Source: Mesorhizobium sp. RMAD-H1
Lineage (GTDB): Bacteria; Pseudomonadota; Alphaproteobacteria; Rhizobiales; Rhizobiaceae
Assembly (NCBI RefSeq): GCF_014191375.1
Contig: NZ_JACHWN010000001.1
Coordinates: 558,001-622,000 of the forward strand
Direction: 5' to 3'
Length of the DNA: 64,000 nt
The notes beneath the pieces are model-generated. The model saw only the letters and a list, made by a program, of their open reading frames with translations. It had not been told where the DNA came from and searched no databases. A program made the position numbers and the translations under genes. Below, piece after piece: positions 27,239 through 35,636 of this stretch. Position 1 is the stretch's first letter, and every line of letters starts with the position of its first letter.

Positions 27239-28234
27239 TTACAGAAGGCCGCGAAAGCGCAGCAGGAGCGTGATGGTCGCGATGAAGCCTGTCGCGGTGA
27301 AAATCATCGTGCCGACGGGACCTGTGCCTGCCATGCCTGCCGCGCACAGGGCGAGGAGGATATTCAGCGCCGCGACATGGCCTATGACGCGCAGGACCGG
27401 CCATCCGGCGCGTTTCGCTATCTGGTAGCCATGTTTCGAATGGGCGGCGAGAATATTCTCGCCCGCAAGGAGCCGCATAACCAGCGTCGAGCCCGTCTCC
27501 AGCAGATAGTAGAGCGGCAGGAGCAAGCCGGCGAGAAGCGCCGCCTCGCGCGCCACCATCAGGAATACTACACCCGAGAGGAGGCCGAGCGGCAGGCTGC
27601 CGGAATCGCCGAGAAAGATCCGGGCAGGCGGTCTGTTGAAGAAGCCGAAGCCGAGGAGGGCGCCGCCTGCCGCTGCCGCGATCATCCCGCTTTGGGGGCC
27701 GGTCGTGCCGAGGATGGCGAAGAGCATGGCAGCAATCAGCGGAATGCCGATGCCCGTCACGGTCATCAGGTCGAGGCCGTCCATGAAATTCGTCATGTTG
27801 ATGAATGACAGCAGCGCAAAGATCATGAGCGGCGCCTCCAGCCATTGCGGCAGAAGAGCCGGCATGAGCCTGAAATCCGGACCCAATCCATAGACGCAAA
27901 GGCCGGCGGCGATGATCTGCGCGCAGAGCCGTATCGCGACCGGAAGCGAGTATCGGTCATCGAAAAAGCCGATCAGCCACAGGAGCGCCGCCGCAAACGC
28001 CAGCGAGAGGAGAAGGCGCCCGTCGAGCCCCATCGTCGGCCCGAGGATCAGAAGTGCGGCAAGCGCGGCGGGAACCACTGCCAGCCCGCCGATTTGCCGG
28101 GCTGCGACCGTGTGGTTGGAGCGTTCGTTCCTGGTAGCCGCCAGGAAGTCTGGTGGCAACGCTTTCGACAGAACCGCCAGGAACAGCGCGGCAACTGCGG
28201 CGCTCACCAGAAACGAGATGATCAGAAGGGACAT
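27239..28234 (-). CDS. WecA/WbpL-like undecaprenyl-phosphate sugar-1-phosphate transferase
   Basis: A 331-residue polytopic membrane protein of the MraY/WecA superfamily with about ten helices. The motifs are RSNHTVAARQIGG, GFFDDRYSLP (aspartates for Mg), NMTNFMDGLD, FLGDSGSLPLG and the cytoplasmic AHSKHGYQIAKRAGW, which resembles the HIHHH-like loop. It transfers a sugar-1-phosphate from a UDP-sugar to undecaprenyl phosphate, the first committed step of O-antigen assembly. Its stop is 12 bases from the stop of the dehydratase gene; the two are convergent and likely act in sequence. Confidence 0.88.
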   Translation of the reverse strand: MSLLIISFLVSAAVAALFLAVLSKALPPDFLAATRNERSNHTVAARQIGGLAVVPAALAALLILGPTMGLDGRLLLSLAFAAALLWLIGFFDDRYSLPVAIRLCAQIIAAGLCVYGLGPDFRLMPALLPQWLEAPLMIFALLSFINMTNFMDGLDLMTVTGIGIPLIAAMLFAILGTTGPQSGMIAAAAGGALLGFGFFNRPPARIFLGDSGSLPLGLLSGVVFLMVAREAALLAGLLLPLYYLLETGSTLVMRLLAGENILAAHSKHGYQIAKRAGWPVLRVIGHVAALNILLALCAAGMAGTGPVGTMIFTATGFIATITLLLRFRGLL

Positions 28235-28455
28235 ATGGGCCGGGCTCTTGCAGCTTGTGGAACGTCACTAGCATTGGCGGCGTGGACCGGACAAGTCCAG
28301 AAGGGACGGCTTCCTCCCGGAGATGCGGAAGCGGCATCTTACTCAGGGATCCGAAAAACCAAGGGATTGTGGAGGGGTGCGGAACCGGGATCGGAGCACG
28401 CGCCGCAGCTTGTGGGAAACCACGATCATGAGTGCGAAACGATGGAAAACCTCCA

Positions 28456-28484
28456 TTGCGCTAGACCCCGCGAGCGGCTATAAG
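28456..28484 (+). promoter_or_regulatory. Promoter of tRNA-Gln
   Basis: TTGCGC (28456-28461), a 17-base spacer and TATAAG (28479-28484) match the usual alphaproteobacterial stable-RNA promoter. The tRNA starts 36 bases after the -10. The rest of the 28235-28520 gap shows no gene. Confidence 0.65.
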
Positions 28485-28520
28485 GCCGCCCACCGCGTGA
28501 TTTCATGCGTGTAGCGGCGA

Positions 28521-28595
28521 TGGGGCGTAGCCAAGCGGTAAGGCAGCGGTTTTTGGTACCGCCATTCCCTGGTTCGAATCCAGGCGCCCCAGCCA
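28521..28595 (+). tRNA. tRNA-Gln (anticodon TTG)
   Basis: The 75-nt tRNA has an encoded CCA. The acceptor pairs TGGGGCG with CGCCCCA. The anticodon stem GCGGT/ACCGC encloses the loop TTTTGGT, with anticodon TTG at its centre. The T-arm is CCTGG-TTCGAAT-CCAGG. The U1-A72 start and G73 are typical of tRNA-Gln. It marks the left flank of the ABC-exporter glycan genes and could have been an integration site, though no duplicated 3' end was found. Confidence 0.97.
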
Positions 28596-28927
28596 TTGGC
28601 GATCCCGTAGCTGAACCGTACCAAGCAATATCAGCAGGGCTTGTGGCGGGGCGAATCTCCGGGGCTGAAGGAGATCGAAAAGGCTGAACCGTGTGCCCAA
28701 CATCTCCTCACCCGATTTCTGCTCCTGTGGTGATCCAGCTTGATGCCGCAACGCATCTCCTCGGCGGGAATGGCGGTATCTCCGGTCGCAAATACGCCGT
28801 ATTCGATGACGATGTCCTTGTTGACTCGTGAGAATTAGTTCTCCATGTACCCTGCACCGCAATCGCCCGGGTTCCTATCATGAAAGGCGCGTATTTTGAC
28901 GAGTTCCAGCTTGCCTGAGGAGCGGTG
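28596..28927. other. Gap between tRNA-Gln and wzm, with a degenerate reading frame
   Basis: No intact gene is visible. One plus-strand frame is open from about 28683 to the wzm ribosome site except for a single TGA near 28828. It reads LDAATHLLGGNGGISGRKYA and, after the stop, ARVPIMKGAYFDEFQLA. It may be a decayed gene end or chance. GAGAA-TTAG-TTCTC is a short palindrome just before wzm. Confidence 0.3.
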
Positions 28928-29779
28928 ATGAACATCGAGATTCCCAATAGAAACAGTCGGGACTTGGCGGCATCGGTTGAGCCGACGACGGGTCCTGGTG
29001 TCGCTCTCCAGGATATCGCGGAGGCATTGACCAAATACCGCCTGGCGCTGATTTTCGGGTGGCAGGATGTTGCCCAGCGCTACCGCCGCTCAAGGGTTGG
29101 AGCGTTTTGGCTGACGCTGAACATGGCGGTTTTCATCGGCGCGCTCGGCCTGATTTTTGGAACGCTCTTTCAGTCCGATATGCGTGAGTTCCTTCCATAT
29201 CTGTGCGCCGGCATTATTTCCTGGGGCTTCATATCGACGTGCCTGTCGGAAGGCTGCACGGCATTCAGTTCTTCTGATGGAATTATTCTTCAGGTCCGGA
29301 TGCCTTTGTTTACGCATATATTACGGACCCTTTGGCGAAATGTAATTATATTTGCGCATAATATTGTTATTTTTCCTGTTCTTGCATTGATTTTGGGCAG
29401 GGGCATCAATTTTAACATTATCTGGGCCGTGCCGGGCTTTCTGCTGGTATGTATGAACCTTGCCTGGGTGATGCTGATCCTGGCTATTCTCTGCGCCAGG
29501 TTCCGGGATATGACCCAGGTGGTGACGAACGTCTTGCAGGTTCTGTTTTACGCTACCCCGATCATGTGGATGGTGAAGATACTCCCTGATCACGTCTCGC
29601 GGGCGTTCATCGAGTGGAACCCGTTCTATCACTTCATCGAGCTGGTGAGGGCGCCCCTTCTTGGCCACGCGCCGACCGCTCTCGACTGGGGAATACCGAT
29701 CGCCTTCGCGATTGCCGGCTGGGGAATCGCTATAGCGTTCTTCGGCAAATATCGTTGGCGCGTAGCATATTGGTTGTAG
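28928..29779 (+). CDS. wzm: ABC-2 type polysaccharide export permease (Wzm)
   Basis: A 283-residue inner-membrane permease. ALIFGWQDVAQRYRRSRVGAF is the cytoplasmic interface helix typical of Wzm/KpsM proteins, followed by six hydrophobic segments and FYATPIMWM near the end. It forms a homodimeric channel for a lipid-linked glycan. ATG 28928, preceded by AGGAG, is chosen over an adjacent GTG. The ATPase gene starts two bases after the stop. Export through Wzm/Wzt implies that a complete chain is made in the cytoplasm, unlike Wzx/Wzy systems. Confidence 0.9.
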   Translation: MNIEIPNRNSRDLAASVEPTTGPGVALQDIAEALTKYRLALIFGWQDVAQRYRRSRVGAFWLTLNMAVFIGALGLIFGTLFQSDMREFLPYLCAGIISWGFISTCLSEGCTAFSSSDGIILQVRMPLFTHILRTLWRNVIIFAHNIVIFPVLALILGRGINFNIIWAVPGFLLVCMNLAWVMLILAILCARFRDMTQVVTNVLQVLFYATPIMWMVKILPDHVSRAFIEWNPFYHFIELVRAPLLGHAPTALDWGIPIAFAIAGWGIAIAFFGKYRWRVAYWL

Positions 29780-29781
29780 AA

Positions 29782-30525
29782 ATGAGCATGATCCAGCTTC
29801 AAAATGTGAGCGTGGAGTTCCCGATTTATAACTCCTCAAGCCGCTCGCTGAAAAACCGCGTTCTAAGCCTCGCGACGGGTGGCAAGATCGAAAGGCGCAG
29901 CGATCGGTTGGTGATCGTTCGTGGTCTGGACGATGTGTCCATGACCTTCATGGATGGGGACCGGATCGGCCTGATTGGTCATAACGGTTCGGGGAAGACA
30001 ACGCTTCTTCGCGTGCTTTCCGGAATTTATGCTCCCACGCATGGAAGCGCGGTGATCAACGGAAACTGCGTCTCGCTGATCAATATCAATCTCGGGATAG
30101 ATCCCGATGCGACGGGACGCGAGAATATCCGCCTGCGGTCTGCGATGATGGGTATGCACCCCAAGGAGATTGCCGAAAATTTCGAGGAGATAGCCGAATT
30201 TTCGGGTCTGGGCGAGTTTCTGGATGTGCCATTCAGGACTTATTCCTCGGGAATGCAGCTGCGCCTGGCATTTGCCACCTCCACAGCGGTCCGTCCGGAA
30301 ATCCTCATCATGGACGAATGGCTTTCCACGGGTGACGAAGACTTCAAGGAGCGGGCGAACAGGCGCATGCGCGATCTGGTGGACACCACCAAAATCCTGG
30401 TTCTGGCGAGCCACTCCAGGGAACTGCTGGAGGAAAACTGCAACAGGGTGATTTGGCTCGAACATGGCCGTCTGAAGATGGACGGTGCGCCATCCGATGT
30501 TCTGCCCGCCTATTTCAGCCACTGA
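29782..30525 (+). CDS. wzt: Polysaccharide ABC exporter ATP-binding protein (Wzt)
   Basis: A 247-residue ATPase. Walker A is GHNGSGKTT (residues 66-74), the signature YSSGMQLRLAFA, and Walker B ILIMDEWLSTGD with the D-loop; the switch His is in LASHSRE. The N-terminal extension with FPIYNSSSRSLKNRVL is typical of Wzt/TagH. It ends after the nucleotide domain, so it lacks the C-terminal carbohydrate-binding module that reads chain-end caps in E. coli O8/O9a Wzt. The longer frame beginning inside wzm is an artefact. It forms an operon with wzm. Confidence 0.93.
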   Translation: MSMIQLQNVSVEFPIYNSSSRSLKNRVLSLATGGKIERRSDRLVIVRGLDDVSMTFMDGDRIGLIGHNGSGKTTLLRVLSGIYAPTHGSAVINGNCVSLININLGIDPDATGRENIRLRSAMMGMHPKEIAENFEEIAEFSGLGEFLDVPFRTYSSGMQLRLAFATSTAVRPEILIMDEWLSTGDEDFKERANRRMRDLVDTTKILVLASHSRELLEENCNRVIWLEHGRLKMDGAPSDVLPAYFSH

Positions 30526-30888
30526 GCAGGCGATGAACCATATATCCGGGTTTCGCGGGAAGACGTCGGTTCTTTTAAGGCACGAGGGCTGTAGAGTGGA
30601 TTTTTTCGGTGAAGATCGCAATCCACTCTTTTATCGTTTCGGAAAAACGGTGCATTCTGTTGCCGGATTCTCAAGAGTAGTGGGACGGTTTGTGACCGTT
30701 CTCAAAAATATTCATATTCATGGCAGATACCTATATTTTATATCACCATTCAATTTTAAGGAAATGACTGAGCGGAGCCGTACAAAGAATTATAATTGTT
30801 GGTGAAACGGGGCTTTTTTGTTCGAAAAATTCACAATCATCGACGGGCTGCCGGGAATAGTCATCCCTGTATCAGGACTTTTATCTTA
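30526..30888. other. AT-rich gap after wzt
   Basis: No convincing gene. A 90-codon frame starts at 30533, but it overlaps the terminator-like hairpin and has no recognisable motif. The base composition is markedly more AT-rich than the flanking wzm/wzt genes. It separates wzt from the next glycosyltransferase gene, which may have its own promoter here. Confidence 0.4.
30593..30633 (+). terminator. Hairpin terminator after wzt
   Basis: AGAGTGGATT and AATCCACTCT form a perfect 10-bp stem with a 17-nt loop, followed by TTTTA. It lies 68 bases past the wzt stop and probably ends the wzm-wzt transcript. Confidence 0.55.
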
Positions 30889-32571
30889 ATGCCCAGATTG
30901 AACAATCACTTCAGACAGCTGACCAACGCCCTGCGTTATCTTGCCCGGGGGGATTTGCCCGGTCTCGTAAATCGCTTGAAATGGTATGGACGTGAATATT
31001 CGAACGCCAAGGTCCGCAAGCGTCTTATCTCAGGCAGCGGAGCGGTGTGGGGCATCCTTTGCACGCCACACACGCTGTTTGTCGCGCAGGCAATATCTGC
31101 GCGCCTGGCAAGCCATGGTATCGGAAGCGAAATCATCACCGGCCAGTTGAAGCGGTTTGACCACGATTTCTATATCGTCTTGTGCGCCCAGATGTTCAAG
31201 CAGCTCCCTCCTGGGAATCGCCGGGTCATTTTCCAGCTCGAGCAGTCCGTCAGCTCGCGCTGGTTCACCGATAAATATATCAGGGATTTGGAAGAATCCT
31301 TTGCTGTCCTTGAATATTCTCTCACGAATATCGAGTTCCTCGCGAAAAAAGGGGTGAGATACCCCCATGTGCATTATCTGCCGATCGGCGCATATGTTGA
31401 TGAGGGCGCTCCCGGCATTCAGGCAGAGAAAAAGTACGATTTCGTTTTTTACGGCGACAGCCTGAGCAGTGAGCGCCGGCGCAGCTTTCTGCAGGAACTC
31501 CAATCCAGATACACCGTCAGGATTTGTAAGGATGTGTTCGGCGAGGAAATGCATGGGATCATTCGGGAAGCCAAAGCCGTAATAAACATCCATTACTATG
31601 AAGGCGCACTGCTCGAAACGCCTCGCCTGTGCGAATGCATCTCGCTGGGTGTGCCCGTGCTTTCCGAAGGGACGGCTGATCAGGGCGAGTATCCGGAACT
31701 CGACGGCGCGGTAAAGTTCTTCGAGCAAGGTTCCATCGAGGCGATGATGTCCGCCGCCGATGAGATGATGAGGAATATACGCAGCTTCGACAGCACCCTG
31801 CCGGCTGCGGCCGCCACCAGCGCGGATCGCTTCGCCTTCATGTTCGATCGCTTCCTGGTGGCCTTGGGCGTCCTGCCTGCCAATGCCATTCTGGAAAAGC
31901 CGATATATGTAGCCGAGGGCAGCAGCTTCTTTGCCCTCTCGCTTCCCGAAACGATCGACCGGAGGAGGGCGATAACGCGGATTCGCCCCGATGGGTGTGT
32001 CATATTTGATGGTATCCGCAACACACGCGGTTGGGTTGGTTGCGCCAGCAGTTTCAATGCCCTGTCGCGTTATGCGCTCGATAAGCACTTGGACAAGCTG
32101 ACCGTAATAGAAGATGACGTCATTCTGCCGCCTGATTTCGACAAGGTCTTTGAAGAGGTTATAGATTATCTCGACAACAGGGAATCGAGGTGGGATATTT
32201 TCTCGGGCTTGATGGCTGATATCCATCCATCAGCCCGTGTCCTGTCTGTCGAGGATGTGGCGGGTCGCACCTATGTAACCATGGACAAGATGACCAGTAC
32301 GGTCTTCAATATCTACGGCAAACGCGCGCTGGAACTGTTATCCATTTGGAACCCGCTGGATACGGATGCTGTGACCAACACGATAGACAGATATCTGGAG
32401 CGTCAGAAGGATCTCAGGATCGTCGTGACGTTGCCGTTTATCGCCGGGCACAAGGAAGAAATGACGTCCACCTTGTGGGGATTTGAGAACGGACGCTACA
32501 CCCCGATGATCGCCGAAGCCGAGCGCAAGATCGAGGCTCTGGTGCAGGAGTGGCGAAGGAAAAAGCGGTAG
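30889..32571 (+). CDS. Two-domain glycosyltransferase (GT1-like plus GT25-like)
   Basis: 560 residues from ATG 30889. The N-terminal half (about 60-320) has a CgeB/GT-B-like fold with KYDFVFYGDSLSSERR and INIHYYEGALLETPRLCECI, whose E.PR.CE pattern is the nucleotide-sugar site of family 1-like glycosyltransferases. The C-terminal part (about 350-540) resembles GT25: RGWVGCASSFNALSRYAL followed by VIEDDVILPPDF with the acidic EDDV site. Two sugar additions by one polypeptide are likely. An alternative TTG start at 30796 would add 31 residues without family support. Acceptor and donors are unknown. Confidence 0.75.
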   Translation: MPRLNNHFRQLTNALRYLARGDLPGLVNRLKWYGREYSNAKVRKRLISGSGAVWGILCTPHTLFVAQAISARLASHGIGSEIITGQLKRFDHDFYIVLCAQMFKQLPPGNRRVIFQLEQSVSSRWFTDKYIRDLEESFAVLEYSLTNIEFLAKKGVRYPHVHYLPIGAYVDEGAPGIQAEKKYDFVFYGDSLSSERRRSFLQELQSRYTVRICKDVFGEEMHGIIREAKAVINIHYYEGALLETPRLCECISLGVPVLSEGTADQGEYPELDGAVKFFEQGSIEAMMSAADEMMRNIRSFDSTLPAAAATSADRFAFMFDRFLVALGVLPANAILEKPIYVAEGSSFFALSLPETIDRRRAITRIRPDGCVIFDGIRNTRGWVGCASSFNALSRYALDKHLDKLTVIEDDVILPPDFDKVFEEVIDYLDNRESRWDIFSGLMADIHPSARVLSVEDVAGRTYVTMDKMTSTVFNIYGKRALELLSIWNPLDTDAVTNTIDRYLERQKDLRIVVTLPFIAGHKEEMTSTLWGFENGRYTPMIAEAERKIEALVQEWRRKKR

Positions 32572-32729
32572 ATCCTGATTGTTCGTAATAAACTTGGACG
32601 CCGATGGGAGCAGGAAGGGAATGGACCTTTAACTTTGGCTGGAGTGCCGGAAGATCTGCATCGTGTCGCCTAGTCCTCGCAATAAATTGGATACCTGCCA
32701 ACAAAAGCGCCAGACGACAACCAAACCCG

Positions 32730-35627
32730 CTACGACCGCAGACCCCTTCTGAAGCGTATAGCCAAACTCCATGCTAAGCGCGCTATGGACCGCAATGCGG
32801 AGTAGACTATCGGCACTCGCCTTAGTCGGAAAACAATAGCATCCGTTATCCTGAGGATTTTGCGATTTTCGAGCGCATGCAACCTTTTTTGGATATCGAC
32901 AATGCCACCAGCACCAGAAGTGGCACGAGACAGCCGTTGAAGTTGCAATGTTTCAAATCGGGAAAGGCCATTGGTTGTCTGGTATAATCTTACTTGCCCC
33001 GGCCATTCCGCGTAGGTCCTGGCCATAGAATTCTTTCGAACGCGGTAAAGGCACGTTACCGTCGGGATGATCGCGATACGAAGACCATTTGCTAAGACGT
33101 TAAGATAAAACGCCCAATCTTCATACTTTGCCTTTGAGGAAGCATTCCATCCGCCCATGCCTCTAGCAACCGAAACCCTGTATCCGGAGTTTGCATGGCC
33201 CAGATCATTATGCGTCTGGGACGTGACAAACCCGTCACCGAGGGGACGATAGGTGTATTGACCCTTGGCTACATAGCGGTTGTAATCACTCCCTGCATCG
33301 AACGCGCTAAGATAGGGAACAGCGGCAGCGGCCATCGGGTTCCGGCTCAGGGCAACTACGATACTTTTTACCCAATCATTCAGCGGGATGTCGTCCGAAT
33401 CTGCATTTAGTATCAAATCAGTTTTACAAGCCGATAGCGCCGTATTTCGTGCGCCTGCCAAACCACAATTCACCGCGTGATCAATGATCTTATAGGGTAT
33501 TTCAAGATACTTCTCCGAGGCCTCTTCGAGTTCCTGCCGGCTCTTGTAATTCGAGGCGTCATTCACGATGATAACTTCGGAAGGTCGCAATGATTGCTGA
33601 TTAAGTGCTTTTAAAAGATCAATGAATTCAGAAATATCTGTATTATAGAAGGGAATCATCACAGTCGAGCTTAGTAATTCCCCATCTGTCTTCCGCGGCT
33701 CTGGGTGTTTAACGCCGCTTGCAATGCGATTTGTTTCGTCCAAATCATCGATTAGTTCGCTTGCGATGCGGTATTTTTTACCATTATCCCAATCTATAAG
33801 CTCTCTTATCTTGTAGCGCAATGTATCTACTGTAAGGTCTGCCAAGCATTCGCGCCATGTATTCGTGCGGAACATTTCTGGTATTCCGCCTGCATTTCCT
33901 GCGAGCAGAACTCCACCATTTCCCACAACATCAAAAACGGCCAGTGGGAAATTGTCTCCCCTGTATGGTTCCACAAACAAGCTATCCGAGCGGTTCTCCC
34001 GGATAAAATTGATCAGCTTGGATTGATCGAAGTTCGTATGAACCGAGAGTTTGAACCTGCTCTTGATTACTCGTTCATTATCGAACCCGGTGTCCCGCCC
34101 TCGGCCAATCAGTGAAATTTCCTCGATGCCCTTTGCCTTCAGTTCCTTACAGAAACTCTCATCCAGCGCGGCACAAAACAGGTCAAACCCTTTCATCGGC
34201 ATAAATTTGCCGACGAAGACCAATCTTTTCACATTCCTGTACGGACCGATTTCTGGAGCGATATTCGTATATCGGTACGGGCAAACCAACGTCGTATCTG
34301 CATTGATCTGGATGCCTGACTGGCTATACAAACTCCACAGGTAATTCGATGGAAATATTACGGAATCTGCAAGCTCTATAGAAACTTTTTCTTTAACAGC
34401 GTAAACTTGCGCCTCTTCTCCAAACCATGTTTGATTTGCATTTTCAAGGTAATGCTGGTTGCCGTGGCAATGAGCTATTATGCTGATCGAATCCGGCAAA
34501 ATACCGGCTCTCTTAGCTTGAGCAATGCGAAACCCTATGCCGAGATATTCCTGATAATGTATTTCTTTAATTTCCGGGCACAAGAACAACAGCTGCGTCA
34601 CAGACTGTAGAAAGATATCCGGTATCCCGACGTCATCCATCATTGATTGATCGAGAAGACTTGATGGACTAATTATCGAGTCATGAGATGACTTCTCGTT
34701 TGTATCAAACTCAAATGAGGTCAGTATCGCTGAATTTTGTGTTGAGCGGTGCCAATCAGCTACGAATGTGCCAATACCACCGCTATTTATCAATCCGGGA
34801 TACTCGGTAGTCAGCATTATAGATGATATGATGTCGCTTGTAGCTATTCCCGCCCTGGTCAGAGATCGCTGATACAATTCCTTGTCAAATGAGCACTCGG
34901 CCAGAATAGTGCTATTTCGCTCATCACGGACGTTTGCCCGGATGTTGCCGATCTGCACTACGTTGAATCCAGAAGACATCAGCAGATTTCTGAGCTCGCC
35001 ATTTGTCCATTCGCGGATATGCGCTGGATTAGCCGGTTTGTTCGTTAGCGATGCATATCCCAGCCGGGAGCGATCGGGCGTCGACAAGAAACACCGGTTT
35101 TCTCCAGAACCGGCCAGCAATGTTCGAATAAAGGCGAGCAATGGTCGAGGGTCAGGGATATGCTCAATTACGTCTGCGCATATGACGACCGTTGGTGTGC
35201 CATCACGGTACCTGTCGGCGACTGCCAATACCTCATTCCAGGATGTAAGGTCACACTCTACGTGTGTTGCATTCGGGTAGTTCTCTTTTGCCGCTACTAG
35301 AGATCCTGCAAAATCGACAGCAATTACGTCTAAATCTCCATCTGAGAACAGGCTTTTTAGTTTAAGAGCGCTACCACACCCGATATCTATTACGCGCTCG
35401 GCACCAATTTCATCAGCATATTTTCTTGCCGCGTGATAAGTGTCAGGCTGCCAAACGATGTCGGACGTCAAGCCATCATTAAAAATATCATTAAGCACTC
35501 GCGCTTCGGCGTTAACCCCAAAATTCCATTGCGGGGTGCAGACATATTGATGCGGGATATTGGTGTTGTCGTAAGGTCTATGATTTATCGCGGCTGGTTC
35601 CGGCATAACAAATGTATCTGAACTCAC
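32730..35627 (-). CDS. Three-domain methyltransferase / GT-B / GT2 glycosyltransferase
   Basis: A 965-residue protein. Residues about 70-230 form a SAM methyltransferase (VIDIGCGSALKLKSLF, then CADVIEHIPDPRPLL). Residues about 270-640 are a GT4-like domain (NSGGIGTFVADWHRS, LVFVGKFMPMKGFDLF, EPYRGDNFPLAVFDVV.NGG). Residues about 650-880 are GT2 (VMIPFYNTDISEFIDLL, VNDASN, GLAGARNTAL, NADSDDIP as the DXD region). The C-terminal 80 residues are basic and hydrophobic and may touch the membrane. The gene is more AT-rich than its surroundings, suggesting transfer. It follows the epimerase gene by nine bases. A chain-building and chain-capping role is plausible, but the products are unknown. Confidence 0.8.
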   Translation of the reverse strand: MSSDTFVMPEPAAINHRPYDNTNIPHQYVCTPQWNFGVNAEARVLNDIFNDGLTSDIVWQPDTYHAARKYADEIGAERVIDIGCGSALKLKSLFSDGDLDVIAVDFAGSLVAAKENYPNATHVECDLTSWNEVLAVADRYRDGTPTVVICADVIEHIPDPRPLLAFIRTLLAGSGENRCFLSTPDRSRLGYASLTNKPANPAHIREWTNGELRNLLMSSGFNVVQIGNIRANVRDERNSTILAECSFDKELYQRSLTRAGIATSDIISSIMLTTEYPGLINSGGIGTFVADWHRSTQNSAILTSFEFDTNEKSSHDSIISPSSLLDQSMMDDVGIPDIFLQSVTQLLFLCPEIKEIHYQEYLGIGFRIAQAKRAGILPDSISIIAHCHGNQHYLENANQTWFGEEAQVYAVKEKVSIELADSVIFPSNYLWSLYSQSGIQINADTTLVCPYRYTNIAPEIGPYRNVKRLVFVGKFMPMKGFDLFCAALDESFCKELKAKGIEEISLIGRGRDTGFDNERVIKSRFKLSVHTNFDQSKLINFIRENRSDSLFVEPYRGDNFPLAVFDVVGNGGVLLAGNAGGIPEMFRTNTWRECLADLTVDTLRYKIRELIDWDNGKKYRIASELIDDLDETNRIASGVKHPEPRKTDGELLSSTVMIPFYNTDISEFIDLLKALNQQSLRPSEVIIVNDASNYKSRQELEEASEKYLEIPYKIIDHAVNCGLAGARNTALSACKTDLILNADSDDIPLNDWVKSIVVALSRNPMAAAAVPYLSAFDAGSDYNRYVAKGQYTYRPLGDGFVTSQTHNDLGHANSGYRVSVARGMGGWNASSKAKYEDWAFYLNVLANGLRIAIIPTVTCLYRVRKNSMARTYAEWPGQVRLYQTTNGLSRFETLQLQRLSRATSGAGGIVDIQKRLHALENRKILRITDAIVFRLRRVPIVYSALRSIARLAWSLAIRFRRGLRS

Positions 35628-35636
35628 AGCGTCACC

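Noticed and set aside
28521-28595. Genomic island integrated at tRNA-Gln with an attachment site
   Set aside because: No second copy of the tRNA 3' end and no integrase were seen in the downstream 35 kb.
30533-30805. 90-codon open frame directly after wzt
   Set aside because: It overlaps a 10-bp terminator-like hairpin, has no recognisable motif or ribosome site, and its composition is that of AT-rich intergenic DNA.
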